The notes under the pieces were generated by a model that had not been told where the DNA came from, made no database searches, and worked only from the letters and a program-made list of their open reading frames with translations. Positions 38,278-44,863 of a stretch of 44,863 bases of DNA are shown one piece after another (the stretch's first letter is position 1; each line of letters begins with the position of its first letter). The DNA comes from a virus. A program made the position numbers and the translations under genes. The stretch spans positions 1-44,863 of the IMG/VR virus record IMGVR_UViG_3300033145_000591; one strand, 5' to 3'.

Positions 38278-39780
38278 TTAATTCTCCTTACTAGTTGTGA
38301 TAAATGTTTTGCGAGTTGGGGTTTTAAGTATCTTCAACCCACGTCTGCGCAATTCTTTTCTCCACCATTGTGGCGGTCTGATTGTTAAATGGGGTTCAAG
38401 ACAACGTCTGATTTTCCAGTCGGCTGGCATACAATCAACATGAAAATGCTGGTACTTTGAAACTCTTTTCATCTCAGCTATCGAATCACTAATCTTGTCC
38501 AGTGGTATGTGTTCCAGTATGTCAGTCGCTACCAAATCAAATGCCTTATCTTCACATGGGATATTATGAGCAAATGCCATTGTGCATCTGTCAGCAACAC
38601 CATCCCACTTCTCTACTACACTATCTACTATGTCACATCCATAAGCATCATACCCATCCTCTACAAGTTCCTTTACCCCACTACCATTTCCACATCCAAC
38701 TTCAAGGATTGTCTTAATTTTTAAATCCTCAATATATTTTGTGGGAAATGTTCCTGCGTGGTCATATCCTTCTTCCCATGCAAGACTATACTTTGCAATT
38801 TCCGCTTGTTGCCAGTCCTTGCCCGCTTCCATTGCAGCCTTACAATGAGCAATCGCACTTTTCAAATAATACTGTTTAACGAATGGCAATAGCCCATCTT
38901 CTCGGCTTACTCCAAGTATTCCTCCTTCAGTTGCATTAATAAACGTGCCAGGGAACCTTGAAATTAAATCCTCAAGCCATACTTTAAAAATCCAATGGCC
39001 TGTTGTTGTTATAACCTCTTTTCCAAAAACATCTATCCATGGGACTCTCCGAATATCATCGTTTACCTCGTCATTACTATGTTTGCCATCAACATAATAT
39101 TTCCCATCTTTCTGCCAGGACAATTCATTCCCAACGAGAATAAACGTTCTGCATTGTAGTACCTCGGTTGCTATAAAAACAGCCTCATTAAAAGAATTCC
39201 CACATCCTGGAATTGGCCGAGACATTCCACATACTCTGCATACCTCTTTCTGTACGCTTTCATCTGGGCATCCCATAGGGATAAAAACAAGGTTGCCTTT
39301 CCAGTTTTCAATAGTACTACGATGGGAAAAGGTAGAACAGAGAAGATTAATACCCTCTCCGTTCACCTTTGATAAATCCCTTGTCCAAACTTCTTCATCG
39401 CAATCAACAGAAATAATGATGTCAGGTTTTACATCATTTTGCATGAGAAACTCTGCAACACTATTTACTGCGATTAAGATGAAGTTATCTCGGTACTCAC
39501 CTTCTATGTCTTTGAGATACTTAACATTCTTTTTCAAAGCTGGTGATGCACCAACAATGATACATACTTTATCACTGCCAGTACCCACCAGTTCATGAAA
39601 GTTGTTATGCTTCTCAATATCAGGCATATTCCTCTTGATAGTATCAGCCCAGGTTTTTTCTCCATGAGCAATAGAGTTCTTCGACAACTTCTCCAATGCC
39701 TCTCTTATTTTGGGGCGTACTGCCGTGTACCCCCCGCCATCTTTCCGTATCCGTTCGCTAATTTCGTCAACAATGCTCAT
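38278..39780 (-). CDS. Maf/DUF115-type nonulosonic acid transferase fused to a SAM methyltransferase (500 aa)
   Basis: Residues 70-290 match DUF115 (motility-associated factor, MptE-like): KVCIIVGASPALKKN (71-85), FILIAVNSVAEFLMQNDVKP then DIIISVD (100-126), CGNSFNEAVFIATEVL (193-208) and FINATEGGILG (280-290), a marker of the Maf family. Maf enzymes transfer CMP-pseudaminic or CMP-legionaminic acid onto Ser/Thr of flagellin. Residues 355-500 are a Methyltransf_11-type domain with ILEVGCGNGSG (358-368) and FDLVATDILEHIPL. It is the gene directly downstream of the major capsid gene and could glycosylate and methylate virion proteins. Confidence 0.82.
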   Translation of the reverse strand: MSIVDEISERIRKDGGGYTAVRPKIREALEKLSKNSIAHGEKTWADTIKRNMPDIEKHNNFHELVGTGSDKVCIIVGASPALKKNVKYLKDIEGEYRDNFILIAVNSVAEFLMQNDVKPDIIISVDCDEEVWTRDLSKVNGEGINLLCSTFSHRSTIENWKGNLVFIPMGCPDESVQKEVCRVCGMSRPIPGCGNSFNEAVFIATEVLQCRTFILVGNELSWQKDGKYYVDGKHSNDEVNDDIRRVPWIDVFGKEVITTTGHWIFKVWLEDLISRFPGTFINATEGGILGVSREDGLLPFVKQYYLKSAIAHCKAAMEAGKDWQQAEIAKYSLAWEEGYDHAGTFPTKYIEDLKIKTILEVGCGNGSGVKELVEDGYDAYGCDIVDSVVEKWDGVADRCTMAFAHNIPCEDKAFDLVATDILEHIPLDKISDSIAEMKRVSKYQHFHVDCMPADWKIRRCLEPHLTIRPPQWWRKELRRRGLKILKTPTRKTFITTSKEN

Positions 39781-39791
39781 AGATTAATTAC

Positions 39792-41051
39792 CTAGAAACT
39801 GAGTTTTTCAAGATAACCATGTAACTTATCAGGGTTACGAAGCTCAATGGTATATTGACCAGAGAGCTGATACCCCTGGTTTCTACCAGTTTTTGCCATC
39901 TTCTCCAAATGCCAAGCATCACCCTTTAAAGAACATAGGTGTACCGCATTTTTGTCCAAAATAAGGAGAATACTACTCGGGCAAAACCTATCTACAACTA
40001 CAGGCAGCTCAAAGCCCAAATCGGTCTTTACCTTATCTGCATAAGTGCCGATTACCAGTTCTCCAGAACCCTTCCTAACTCGCTGTTCCTCAAGCAAGGC
40101 AATTACCCTTGCCTGTTTCGGGCCCGTGATGATAACAGGATTACTGCCATCACCAAGCCCCCCCTGGTTATAAATCTTTTCACAAAGATCGTTGATTCTC
40201 CCAAGGGTGAGAGTACCCCAACTAGCATCTGTTATGGTATCAGTGTTTGCACCAGCAACCGTCAACAGAGGGTGTTTGATATTTGACAATATGCCTGACA
40301 TTGTCCTAGTCGCAATGTCTGGAGTACCAGCATTAGCAGCAGCGTATGGAATACCCATCAGGGCAGCCATGTTCAACTCCCGCTTCATCTCAAGCGTTCT
40401 CAGCTTAATCTGATGCTTTTTCTCATCTTTAATCGCATAGAGGTCAATATGTTCCCTCGTTTCCGTTATCTGAATACCTCTCTCAAACACCTGAGTATAA
40501 TTCTTCCTTCTCGTTCTTGCCTGAGAAATATCATCAGAATAAGTTGCCGTATCTCCCTTCGGATTCCCAACTATAAAGTATTTACAACCTGTTACAGAAA
40601 GACCTGCATTACCAAGCGTTGCTGTTCCAGTTCCCATCGAAGTGGAAAGAGTTGAATTTACTCCATACCATGCCAGGGAAATCGTGCTGCTTAGCGTCAT
40701 ATCTGGGACTCTCCATGTATAGCCAAATTTCTCATCTCGCAGAAGTGACCCAGTTTTTATCACAAGACTAAGCTCTGCTGTTGTGCTATGCGAATCTTGA
40801 TAAAGCACAGCGCAATCGCAACTTCCATGCCCTACGCTTAATGTCCCAGATATAAACGCTGGGTGAAGAACATCTTCAAAATAAAAGTGTTCTATGTTAC
40901 TTACTGGTGCGCCCATAGCAATCTGTCCAAGCGTGGCGGTATCCTTTAAAAGAATAGCCGCCAAAACGTCTGAGACGTCTAGCTTGTCCATCTGACCAGT
41001 GGCACCATACAATCCTTCTGCAGCCATAAAACCAGCTGATGTTAAAGTCAT
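39792..41051 (-). CDS. Major capsid protein (DUF5309-like, HK97 fold) (419 aa)
   Basis: Follows the scaffold gene by 15 bases. The middle NYTQVFERGIQITETREHID with KKHQIKLRTLEMKRELNMAA resembles the DUF5309 major head proteins, where NxTQxxxxxxxVSxT precedes a long E-loop-side helix. The 419-residue length is normal. The N-terminus MTLTSAGFMAAEGLYGATGQ is cut by no visible protease site. The region 100-160 is an unusual Ser/Thr/Gly-rich insertion (SLAWYGVNSTLSTSMGTGTA), exposed perhaps on the outside. Confidence 0.82.
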   Translation of the reverse strand: MTLTSAGFMAAEGLYGATGQMDKLDVSDVLAAILLKDTATLGQIAMGAPVSNIEHFYFEDVLHPAFISGTLSVGHGSCDCAVLYQDSHSTTAELSLVIKTGSLLRDEKFGYTWRVPDMTLSSTISLAWYGVNSTLSTSMGTGTATLGNAGLSVTGCKYFIVGNPKGDTATYSDDISQARTRRKNYTQVFERGIQITETREHIDLYAIKDEKKHQIKLRTLEMKRELNMAALMGIPYAAANAGTPDIATRTMSGILSNIKHPLLTVAGANTDTITDASWGTLTLGRINDLCEKIYNQGGLGDGSNPVIITGPKQARVIALLEEQRVRKGSGELVIGTYADKVKTDLGFELPVVVDRFCPSSILLILDKNAVHLCSLKGDAWHLEKMAKTGRNQGYQLSGQYTIELRNPDKLHGYLEKLSF

Positions 41052-41066
41052 TATCTTATCCTTTCA

Positions 41067-41849
41067 TTACGGGTTAAGTTTCAATTCCAGAAGCGCATCT
41101 ATATCCCCATCAGCCATAGCTTTATCATACTTTTTCTGCTTATCATCTGCCATCGGTACTGCACTTCCCGTATTGGGAATATAAGCATCTTTATTCTTTT
41201 GCTGTTCGGCAAGCAATTCCTTTCTGATTTGCTCCTCCGTCTTTTGGGCTGGTGGTTTGCTCCCATCAGCAGCAGGCATTTCATCTCCAATCAGGGTGTT
41301 CATAATATTATATTGTTTCTTTGCGGCTTCCTTCATCTGCTCCTGCCCCATCACAAATGCTTTTTTCAAACTGGCTTTCGTTCCAGTATTAAGATACTGG
41401 TTCTGCCGTAGCACTTGTTGGGTATAGGGAGCAGTCATATCCCACAACTCTGGGTTTTCTGCTCGCAATTCCGCAATATCATCGTCCCGTTTCATCTTTC
41501 CCATTTCATCTCTTGCCAACTGCCGTGACTTCATTTCGGGGTTATCAAAGAAGTCTGTCCCTTTATCAACTTGCTGTTGGAGGGTTTGAGCTAATTGAGC
41601 ACGTTGTCCTGATTCGGTTTGTAACGCCTGTTTCAACTCCGACATCTCTTGCCCCTGCTGTGTTATCTTTTGCTGACCTTCTTTCAACGATTTTGCCACT
41701 TCTTCGTATGATTTAAAGCCAGACTTTTCAAGGAAGTTATCAGCATTAACGCTGGTTTCCTGTGCTTCAGGAGAAGGGATCGCTTCCTGCTCTTGCCCTG
41801 CTGGGGGAGCTTCTGCGGGTTGTCCTTCTGTTGGTATGTTTTCTGTCAT
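41067..41849 (-). CDS. Scaffolding protein (260 aa)
   Basis: Acidic, Pro/Gln-rich N-terminus (MTENIPTEGQPAEAPPAGQE), a long helical middle rich in Gln/Glu/Lys (SLKEGQQKITQQGQEMSELK), and a charged C-terminus, the classic composition of a scaffold that fills the procapsid and leaves it. Upstream of the capsid gene with only a short gap. C-terminal helix likely binds the capsid protein. Confidence 0.8.
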   Translation of the reverse strand: MTENIPTEGQPAEAPPAGQEQEAIPSPEAQETSVNADNFLEKSGFKSYEEVAKSLKEGQQKITQQGQEMSELKQALQTESGQRAQLAQTLQQQVDKGTDFFDNPEMKSRQLARDEMGKMKRDDDIAELRAENPELWDMTAPYTQQVLRQNQYLNTGTKASLKKAFVMGQEQMKEAAKKQYNIMNTLIGDEMPAADGSKPPAQKTEEQIRKELLAEQQKNKDAYIPNTGSAVPMADDKQKKYDKAMADGDIDALLELKLNP

Positions 41850-41879
41850 GACGTTCTCCTTATCCAGACCATCTGGGGG

Positions 41880-42248
41880 CTACTGGTCTTTTGGTTGTTT
41901 GTTGTATTCATCTACTCTTTTCTGTGCTGCTACACCGTTTGCTATTTTCATATCAATATGGTCTTTTAGTTTGTTAATACCGCTTAACTCCTTCATCTTC
42001 ACGTCAAACCCATCTTTATTATTTTCTGCTGTATATGATGCAAACATCTGGTTGAAATCCCATGTCTTATTAATCCATTCAAGAACCATAATCCAACCAG
42101 TACACTTCGACATTGCCTCTATTGCCTTGCCAGTTTTAATAGTTTCTTCTTCTCCCCTTAACCTTCCCTGCATCTGTTGCTTGATTATCAGATTGTTTTC
42201 CTTTGCTGCCAGATGCCTTATTGTTGCCCCGTCTTTTTTAAGTGGCAT
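41880..42248 (-). CDS. Helical protein between terminator and scaffold (122 aa)
   Basis: Start chosen at ATG 42248 (MPLKKDGATIRHLAAKE) because AAAGGA lies before it; upstream starts at 42260 and 42296 are closer to or inside the terminator hairpin. Contains LIIKQQMQGRLRGEEE and EWINKTWDFNQMFASY; helical, probably a minor head protein or assembly factor. Unknown family. Confidence 0.6.
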   Translation of the reverse strand: MPLKKDGATIRHLAAKENNLIIKQQMQGRLRGEEETIKTGKAIEAMSKCTGWIMVLEWINKTWDFNQMFASYTAENNKDGFDVKMKELSGINKLKDHIDMKIANGVAAQKRVDEYNKQPKDQ

Positions 42249-42263
42249 AAATCCTTTCATCAG

Positions 42264-42308
42264 ACCAAAAAGAAAGCTCGCCCAACGCCGTGACACGCCA
42301 GCGAGCTT
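42264..42308 (-). terminator. Intrinsic terminator-like hairpin upstream of the scaffold block
   Basis: On the minus strand AAGCTCGC (42308-42301) and GCGAGCTT (42281-42274) form a perfect 8-bp stem around a 19-base loop, followed by TTTCTTTTT. Placed inside the late operon, it may set the ratio of portal-side to capsid-side messages or be read through. No promoter was found just downstream. Confidence 0.65.
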
Positions 42309-42346
42309 ATGAGAAAAGAGGGCTTTTCCTTCCTTTTCTTCTTGGT

Positions 42347-42535
42347 CTATCTATATGTTAGATTAATTCTACTGGCATAACCAGTTGCCTGCTCCTCTCT
42401 TAATGCTATTAATTGTGCCTGCCTTTGTGCATGATTAGTATTAGCCCTTTGATTACCAATCCTGCCCGTTTCGGCATAACCCTTATATATATCGTTTGCC
42501 CTTGTCTTTACTTTAGGACATGGCTTGCACGTCAT
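42347..42535 (-). CDS. Small hypothetical protein (62 aa)
   Basis: ATG 42535 follows AAGG and overlaps the end of the radical SAM gene by 23 bases. MTCKPCPKVKTRANDIYKGY leads into Gln/Ala-rich helix (QRQAQLIALREEQAT). A CxxC at residues 3-6 is alone. Unknown function; last gene before the terminator. Confidence 0.55.
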   Translation of the reverse strand: MTCKPCPKVKTRANDIYKGYAETGRIGNQRANTNHAQRQAQLIALREEQATGYASRINLTYR

Positions 42536-43859
42536 AATGCCTTGCCCCCCTGAATTGTTCATCTTTAAAATAGAGATTGCCAAATTGTGTTGATAAATCA
42601 CTTGCCTGATGTTGGTAATGGTCAAGTATCAACTCTGAATTTGCCTGTAACAAATAAGCATAAAACTCATCATCTGGCATATCAGTGAAATTAACGGTAA
42701 GTTTATCAGAGTTAGTAAACTTATCGAAGAAGTCTGCTGCATCTTTTAATAACCCATTCTGAACCGCTATATCAAATAACTCACAACCAGGATAAGGTGT
42801 GGGTGGTCTGATAGTGCGAATCACATCATAGGTGTTATATTCTTTGATAAACTCTATGTTTGCCTGCAATGATTGTGGAGTATCACCAATATTCCCCCAT
42901 AGAAAGTTCATATTAAAGGGGATACCAGCTTCACGGGTAAGTGATGCTGCCTTGATATTCTGTTTTGCTGTCTGCCCTTTTCTCATTGTCTTTAAGACTT
43001 CATCGTCCATAGACTCAAAACCATAATCAAGATACTTGCAGCCACTATCACGCAAGCATTCAAGTAAGTCATCATCCACAATATTAACACGACTATCGCA
43101 AGCAAACTTAATCCTACCAATAAGTCCTGCATTTTTTAATCCTTCGTGAAATTCAAACATTCTCTTTTTAGAAGATACGAATAATTCATCCTGCATAAAA
43201 AAGTAATTAATACCATAAGTTCTAAACAACTCTGTCATTTCTTCTATAACACTGTCTATGCTTCTTACCCTTAATCCTTCGTGCATCCTGTAACAGAAAT
43301 TACATTTACCAACACATCCCCTTGAAGTTAATATACCAAGTGTTTTATCGCCTTTCTGCCAACCTGGCATCCTAATAGCATCTGCATATTTATCAATCGG
43401 GAATAAGTGCCATGCAGGAAATGGGATAGTATCTAGGTCTTTAACATAACCCCAGCCCTTTATAGGATACTTATCACCTTCAGCAAAATCCATCCTCTCA
43501 GACTCTCCAATAAACACCTCATCACAACCCGTCTGTTCTAGCATATACTCAGGACACCCACTAGCACCATGCCCGCCTAATACCAACCAGCTATCACCCT
43601 TAACCTTATTAATCTCTTTACACAATGGTAATACTGTTTCTTTGAATCGGGCAGCCAAGAAACCAAGTCCGATAATATCTGGTTGCAGGGACTTGGACAT
43701 CTCAGCTACCTTTTTATTAGAATAGTGATAAATGTCCTGATTGATTATATTAACATCTACCCCTTCTTTTTCTAGGACGGCTGCAAGATAACCAATCCCT
43801 ACTGGAAAATGATTATCTTCCTGATAGTTGTCATGAATAATAAATACTGCTTTACTCAA
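42513..43859 (-). CDS. B12-binding radical SAM protein (448 aa)
   Basis: N-terminal cobalamin-binding-like domain: DNYQEDNHFPVGIGYLAAVL, MSKSLQPDIIGLGFLAA and WLVLGGHGASGCPEYMLEQ (residues 10-113). The radical SAM barrel follows with the cluster motif CVGKCNFC (CxxxCxxC, residues about 181-188), YFFMQDELF and YGFESMDDEVLKTMRKGQT. Such enzymes methylate unreactive carbons or rearrange substrates using S-adenosylmethionine and B12. Start TTG 43859 overlaps the portal stop. It is an unusual accessory enzyme between portal and scaffold; the substrate is unknown, possibly the sugar or a lipid. Confidence 0.88.
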   Translation of the reverse strand: MSKAVFIIHDNYQEDNHFPVGIGYLAAVLEKEGVDVNIINQDIYHYSNKKVAEMSKSLQPDIIGLGFLAARFKETVLPLCKEINKVKGDSWLVLGGHGASGCPEYMLEQTGCDEVFIGESERMDFAEGDKYPIKGWGYVKDLDTIPFPAWHLFPIDKYADAIRMPGWQKGDKTLGILTSRGCVGKCNFCYRMHEGLRVRSIDSVIEEMTELFRTYGINYFFMQDELFVSSKKRMFEFHEGLKNAGLIGRIKFACDSRVNIVDDDLLECLRDSGCKYLDYGFESMDDEVLKTMRKGQTAKQNIKAASLTREAGIPFNMNFLWGNIGDTPQSLQANIEFIKEYNTYDVIRTIRPPTPYPGCELFDIAVQNGLLKDAADFFDKFTNSDKLTVNFTDMPDDEFYAYLLQANSELILDHYQHQASDLSTQFGNLYFKDEQFRGARHYDVQAMS

Positions 43860-44452
43860 AATCCAAGTCCTTGTTGTTGTGCCATCTTGGGAACACCACC
43901 TGGTGCTGCTGCCCCCTCTGGTGCTGTCTGCTGTCCTTGTGGTGGTTGACCCTGTGGCTGTTGAGGAGGTGGGGGTGGTTCTGCTTCCATAATCAACTCA
44001 TCAATATTTTTGATCTCCGCCTGCTCCAACCCCATCTTTATTACTGCCATCTTATTAACTCGATAAGGCGGGTTATTCATCTGTGCTTCCTGTGGATTAA
44101 CCGCCATCAATAAATTCTGTGCTTCCTGAACCTGTTGCTGTCTTACATCTTTATCTGCCGTGATTGAAGCACCCTGTGGTTTAACATCCAATGCAGCCAG
44201 AATATCATCAATCTCATAATCATAAAATCCAGGTTCGTACTTATCGCCAATTATCCTTGCAAAATAATCTTCTGGCATAAATTGTCTTATAATCTGAATA
44301 AGTTTAATGCCAATAGGTCTTACACCACAAAACTCAATTAACTTATTAACTAAGTCTGGTCTGACGTTACTGGCTTCTTGCAGTCTAACGATTCCTGTGG
44401 CTGTCTCTCTACGTTGCGGAGTTTGTCCTCGTCCGTATTCATACTCTCCCAC
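43856..44452 (-). CDS. Portal protein, C-terminal part (second frame)
   Basis: Opens inside the portal with YEYGRGQTPQRRETATGIVR followed by LQEASNVRPDLV, the ATATG-type segment conserved in short-tailed-phage portals, then a helical region and a Pro/Gln-rich tail (PPPPPQQPQGQPPQGQQ) ending MAQQQGLGF. The frame is -1 relative to the upstream portal frame and carries a stop (TAG at 44480-44482) just above. The true protein is a join of this with 44863-44350. The tail overlaps the start of the radical SAM gene. Confidence 0.8.
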   Translation of the reverse strand: MGEYEYGRGQTPQRRETATGIVRLQEASNVRPDLVNKLIEFCGVRPIGIKLIQIIRQFMPEDYFARIIGDKYEPGFYDYEIDDILAALDVKPQGASITADKDVRQQQVQEAQNLLMAVNPQEAQMNNPPYRVNKMAVIKMGLEQAEIKNIDELIMEAEPPPPPQQPQGQPPQGQQTAPEGAAAPGGVPKMAQQQGLGF

Positions 44453-44863
44453 AGCATCTTCGCCCCGCTTAACAACTGTCTAAAGTCAATAGGTTCGAGG
44501 TCATCCATGTTTGATACGGGAATAATCTGCCCAGGAGCCGAATATATGCTATCTGGGTCTGTGTCACTTCCAATCCTCAACTTCCATACTGCATTAAGCA
44601 ATATCTCTAAGTTATCTAATCTCTGGCTTCTTATTAAATCAATGTAGTCCTGATCGTCTGATAATATCTCTGGTATCCCAATCCCGAAGAACTCTCTTGG
44701 GACTGGAACAAATCTTATATCTACAAAGGGTAAATCATAGGGTAAAACAGATACCTTTTTTGTTGGGGTCTCCATATAATCAAGGGCAGCCTTTTTGTCC
44801 CTTTCTTTTTTGGTATCCCTTAAAACAACTTTCCTTGCCCCAACTGTTACAATTCTTCCTTCT
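44350..44863 (-). CDS. Portal protein, central part (first frame, up to the frame change)
   Basis: Continues the frame from 842-1 through the overlap: LDYMETPTKKVSVLPYDLPF, FVPVPREFFGIGIPEI, DDQDYIDLIRSQRLDNLEIL and PIDFRQLLSG. Beyond 44465 this frame yields an unrelated tail (LRNVERQPQESL) ending at TAG 44352-44350. The conserved portal sequence is instead in the other frame. One added base in the GGGG run (44463-44466) would rejoin the frames as IDFRQLLSGGEDAVGEY and give one protein of 578 residues. Confidence 0.8.
   Translation of the reverse strand, partial: EGRIVTVGARKVVLRDTKKERDKKAALDYMETPTKKVSVLPYDLPFVDIRFVPVPREFFGIGIPEILSDDQDYIDLIRSQRLDNLEILLNAVWKLRIGSDTDPDSIYSAPGQIIPVSNMDDLEPIDFRQLLSGAKMLWESMNTDEDKLRNVERQPQESLDCKKPVTSDQT
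44750..44863. repeat. Terminal redundancy, right copy
   Basis: Identical to bases 1-114. See the left copy. Confidence 0.95.

Noticed and set aside
44350-44480. Programmed -1 frameshift in the portal gene
   Set aside because: No X-XXY-YYZ slippery heptamer or downstream pseudoknot is visible, and a missing G in GGGG explains it more simply.

Overview
The window is a whole tailed-phage genome. Bases 1-114 recur exactly at 44750-44863, so the contig closes into a circle of 44,749 bp and the window opens inside the portal gene. Terminase, portal, scaffold, a major capsid protein, an adaptor, a tail-hub-like protein and large internal-virion-like proteins are recognisable. No tape measure, sheath or tail-tube protein was seen, which points to a short-tailed (podovirus-like) phage. 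No integrase, repressor, DNA polymerase, RNA polymerase or recognisable endolysin was found. Sigma70-type promoters, Shine-Dalgarno sites and signal peptides point to a bacterial host, which I cannot name. Many starts are GTG or TTG.

Layout. Two divergent early promoters lie at about 16.17-16.26 kb. Leftward (16034 to 13409) runs a replication module: initiator-like protein, DnaB/RecA-type ATPase, HNH protein and a resolvase-like nuclease. Rightward (16292 to 20745) runs a recombination module behind a strongly structured leader: PD-(D/E)XK nuclease, ERF annealing protein, a small protein with an SSB-like tail, a cytosine-methyltransferase-like protein and several small zinc-ribbon proteins. 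A short rightward cluster (12554-13278) ends at a strong terminator. A sigma-like factor at 12129-11677 opens the leftward late cluster. That cluster passes through small genes and the terminases, crosses the circle junction into portal, scaffold and capsid, and continues through tail and fibre genes to the internal virion proteins at 20747.

The most striking content is a cassette of sugar genes between the large terminase and the portal (1261-7659). It holds homologues of each of the six steps of CMP-legionaminic-acid synthesis: 4,6-dehydratase, aminotransferase, hexapeptide acyltransferase, hydrolysing 2-epimerase, NeuB-type synthase and CMP-sugar synthetase. It also holds a PP-loop N-acetyl-sugar amidotransferase, two unknown proteins and, in a gap, a tRNA-like element. 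Several enzymes are shorter than usual, and the epimerase gene carries an 11-G tract that could slip. Directly downstream of the capsid gene (38278-39780) lies a DUF115/Maf-type protein, the family that puts nonulosonic acids on flagellin, fused to a methyltransferase. Together these suggest that the phage makes, activates and transfers its own nonulosonic acid, perhaps onto virion proteins.

A second oddity is a run of seven genes (28959-34915) with N-terminal signal peptides, carrying jelly-roll, beta-helix, fibronectin-III and fibre-like sequences in the fibre region. The portal gene needs one frame change near 44463-44466, probably a missing G.
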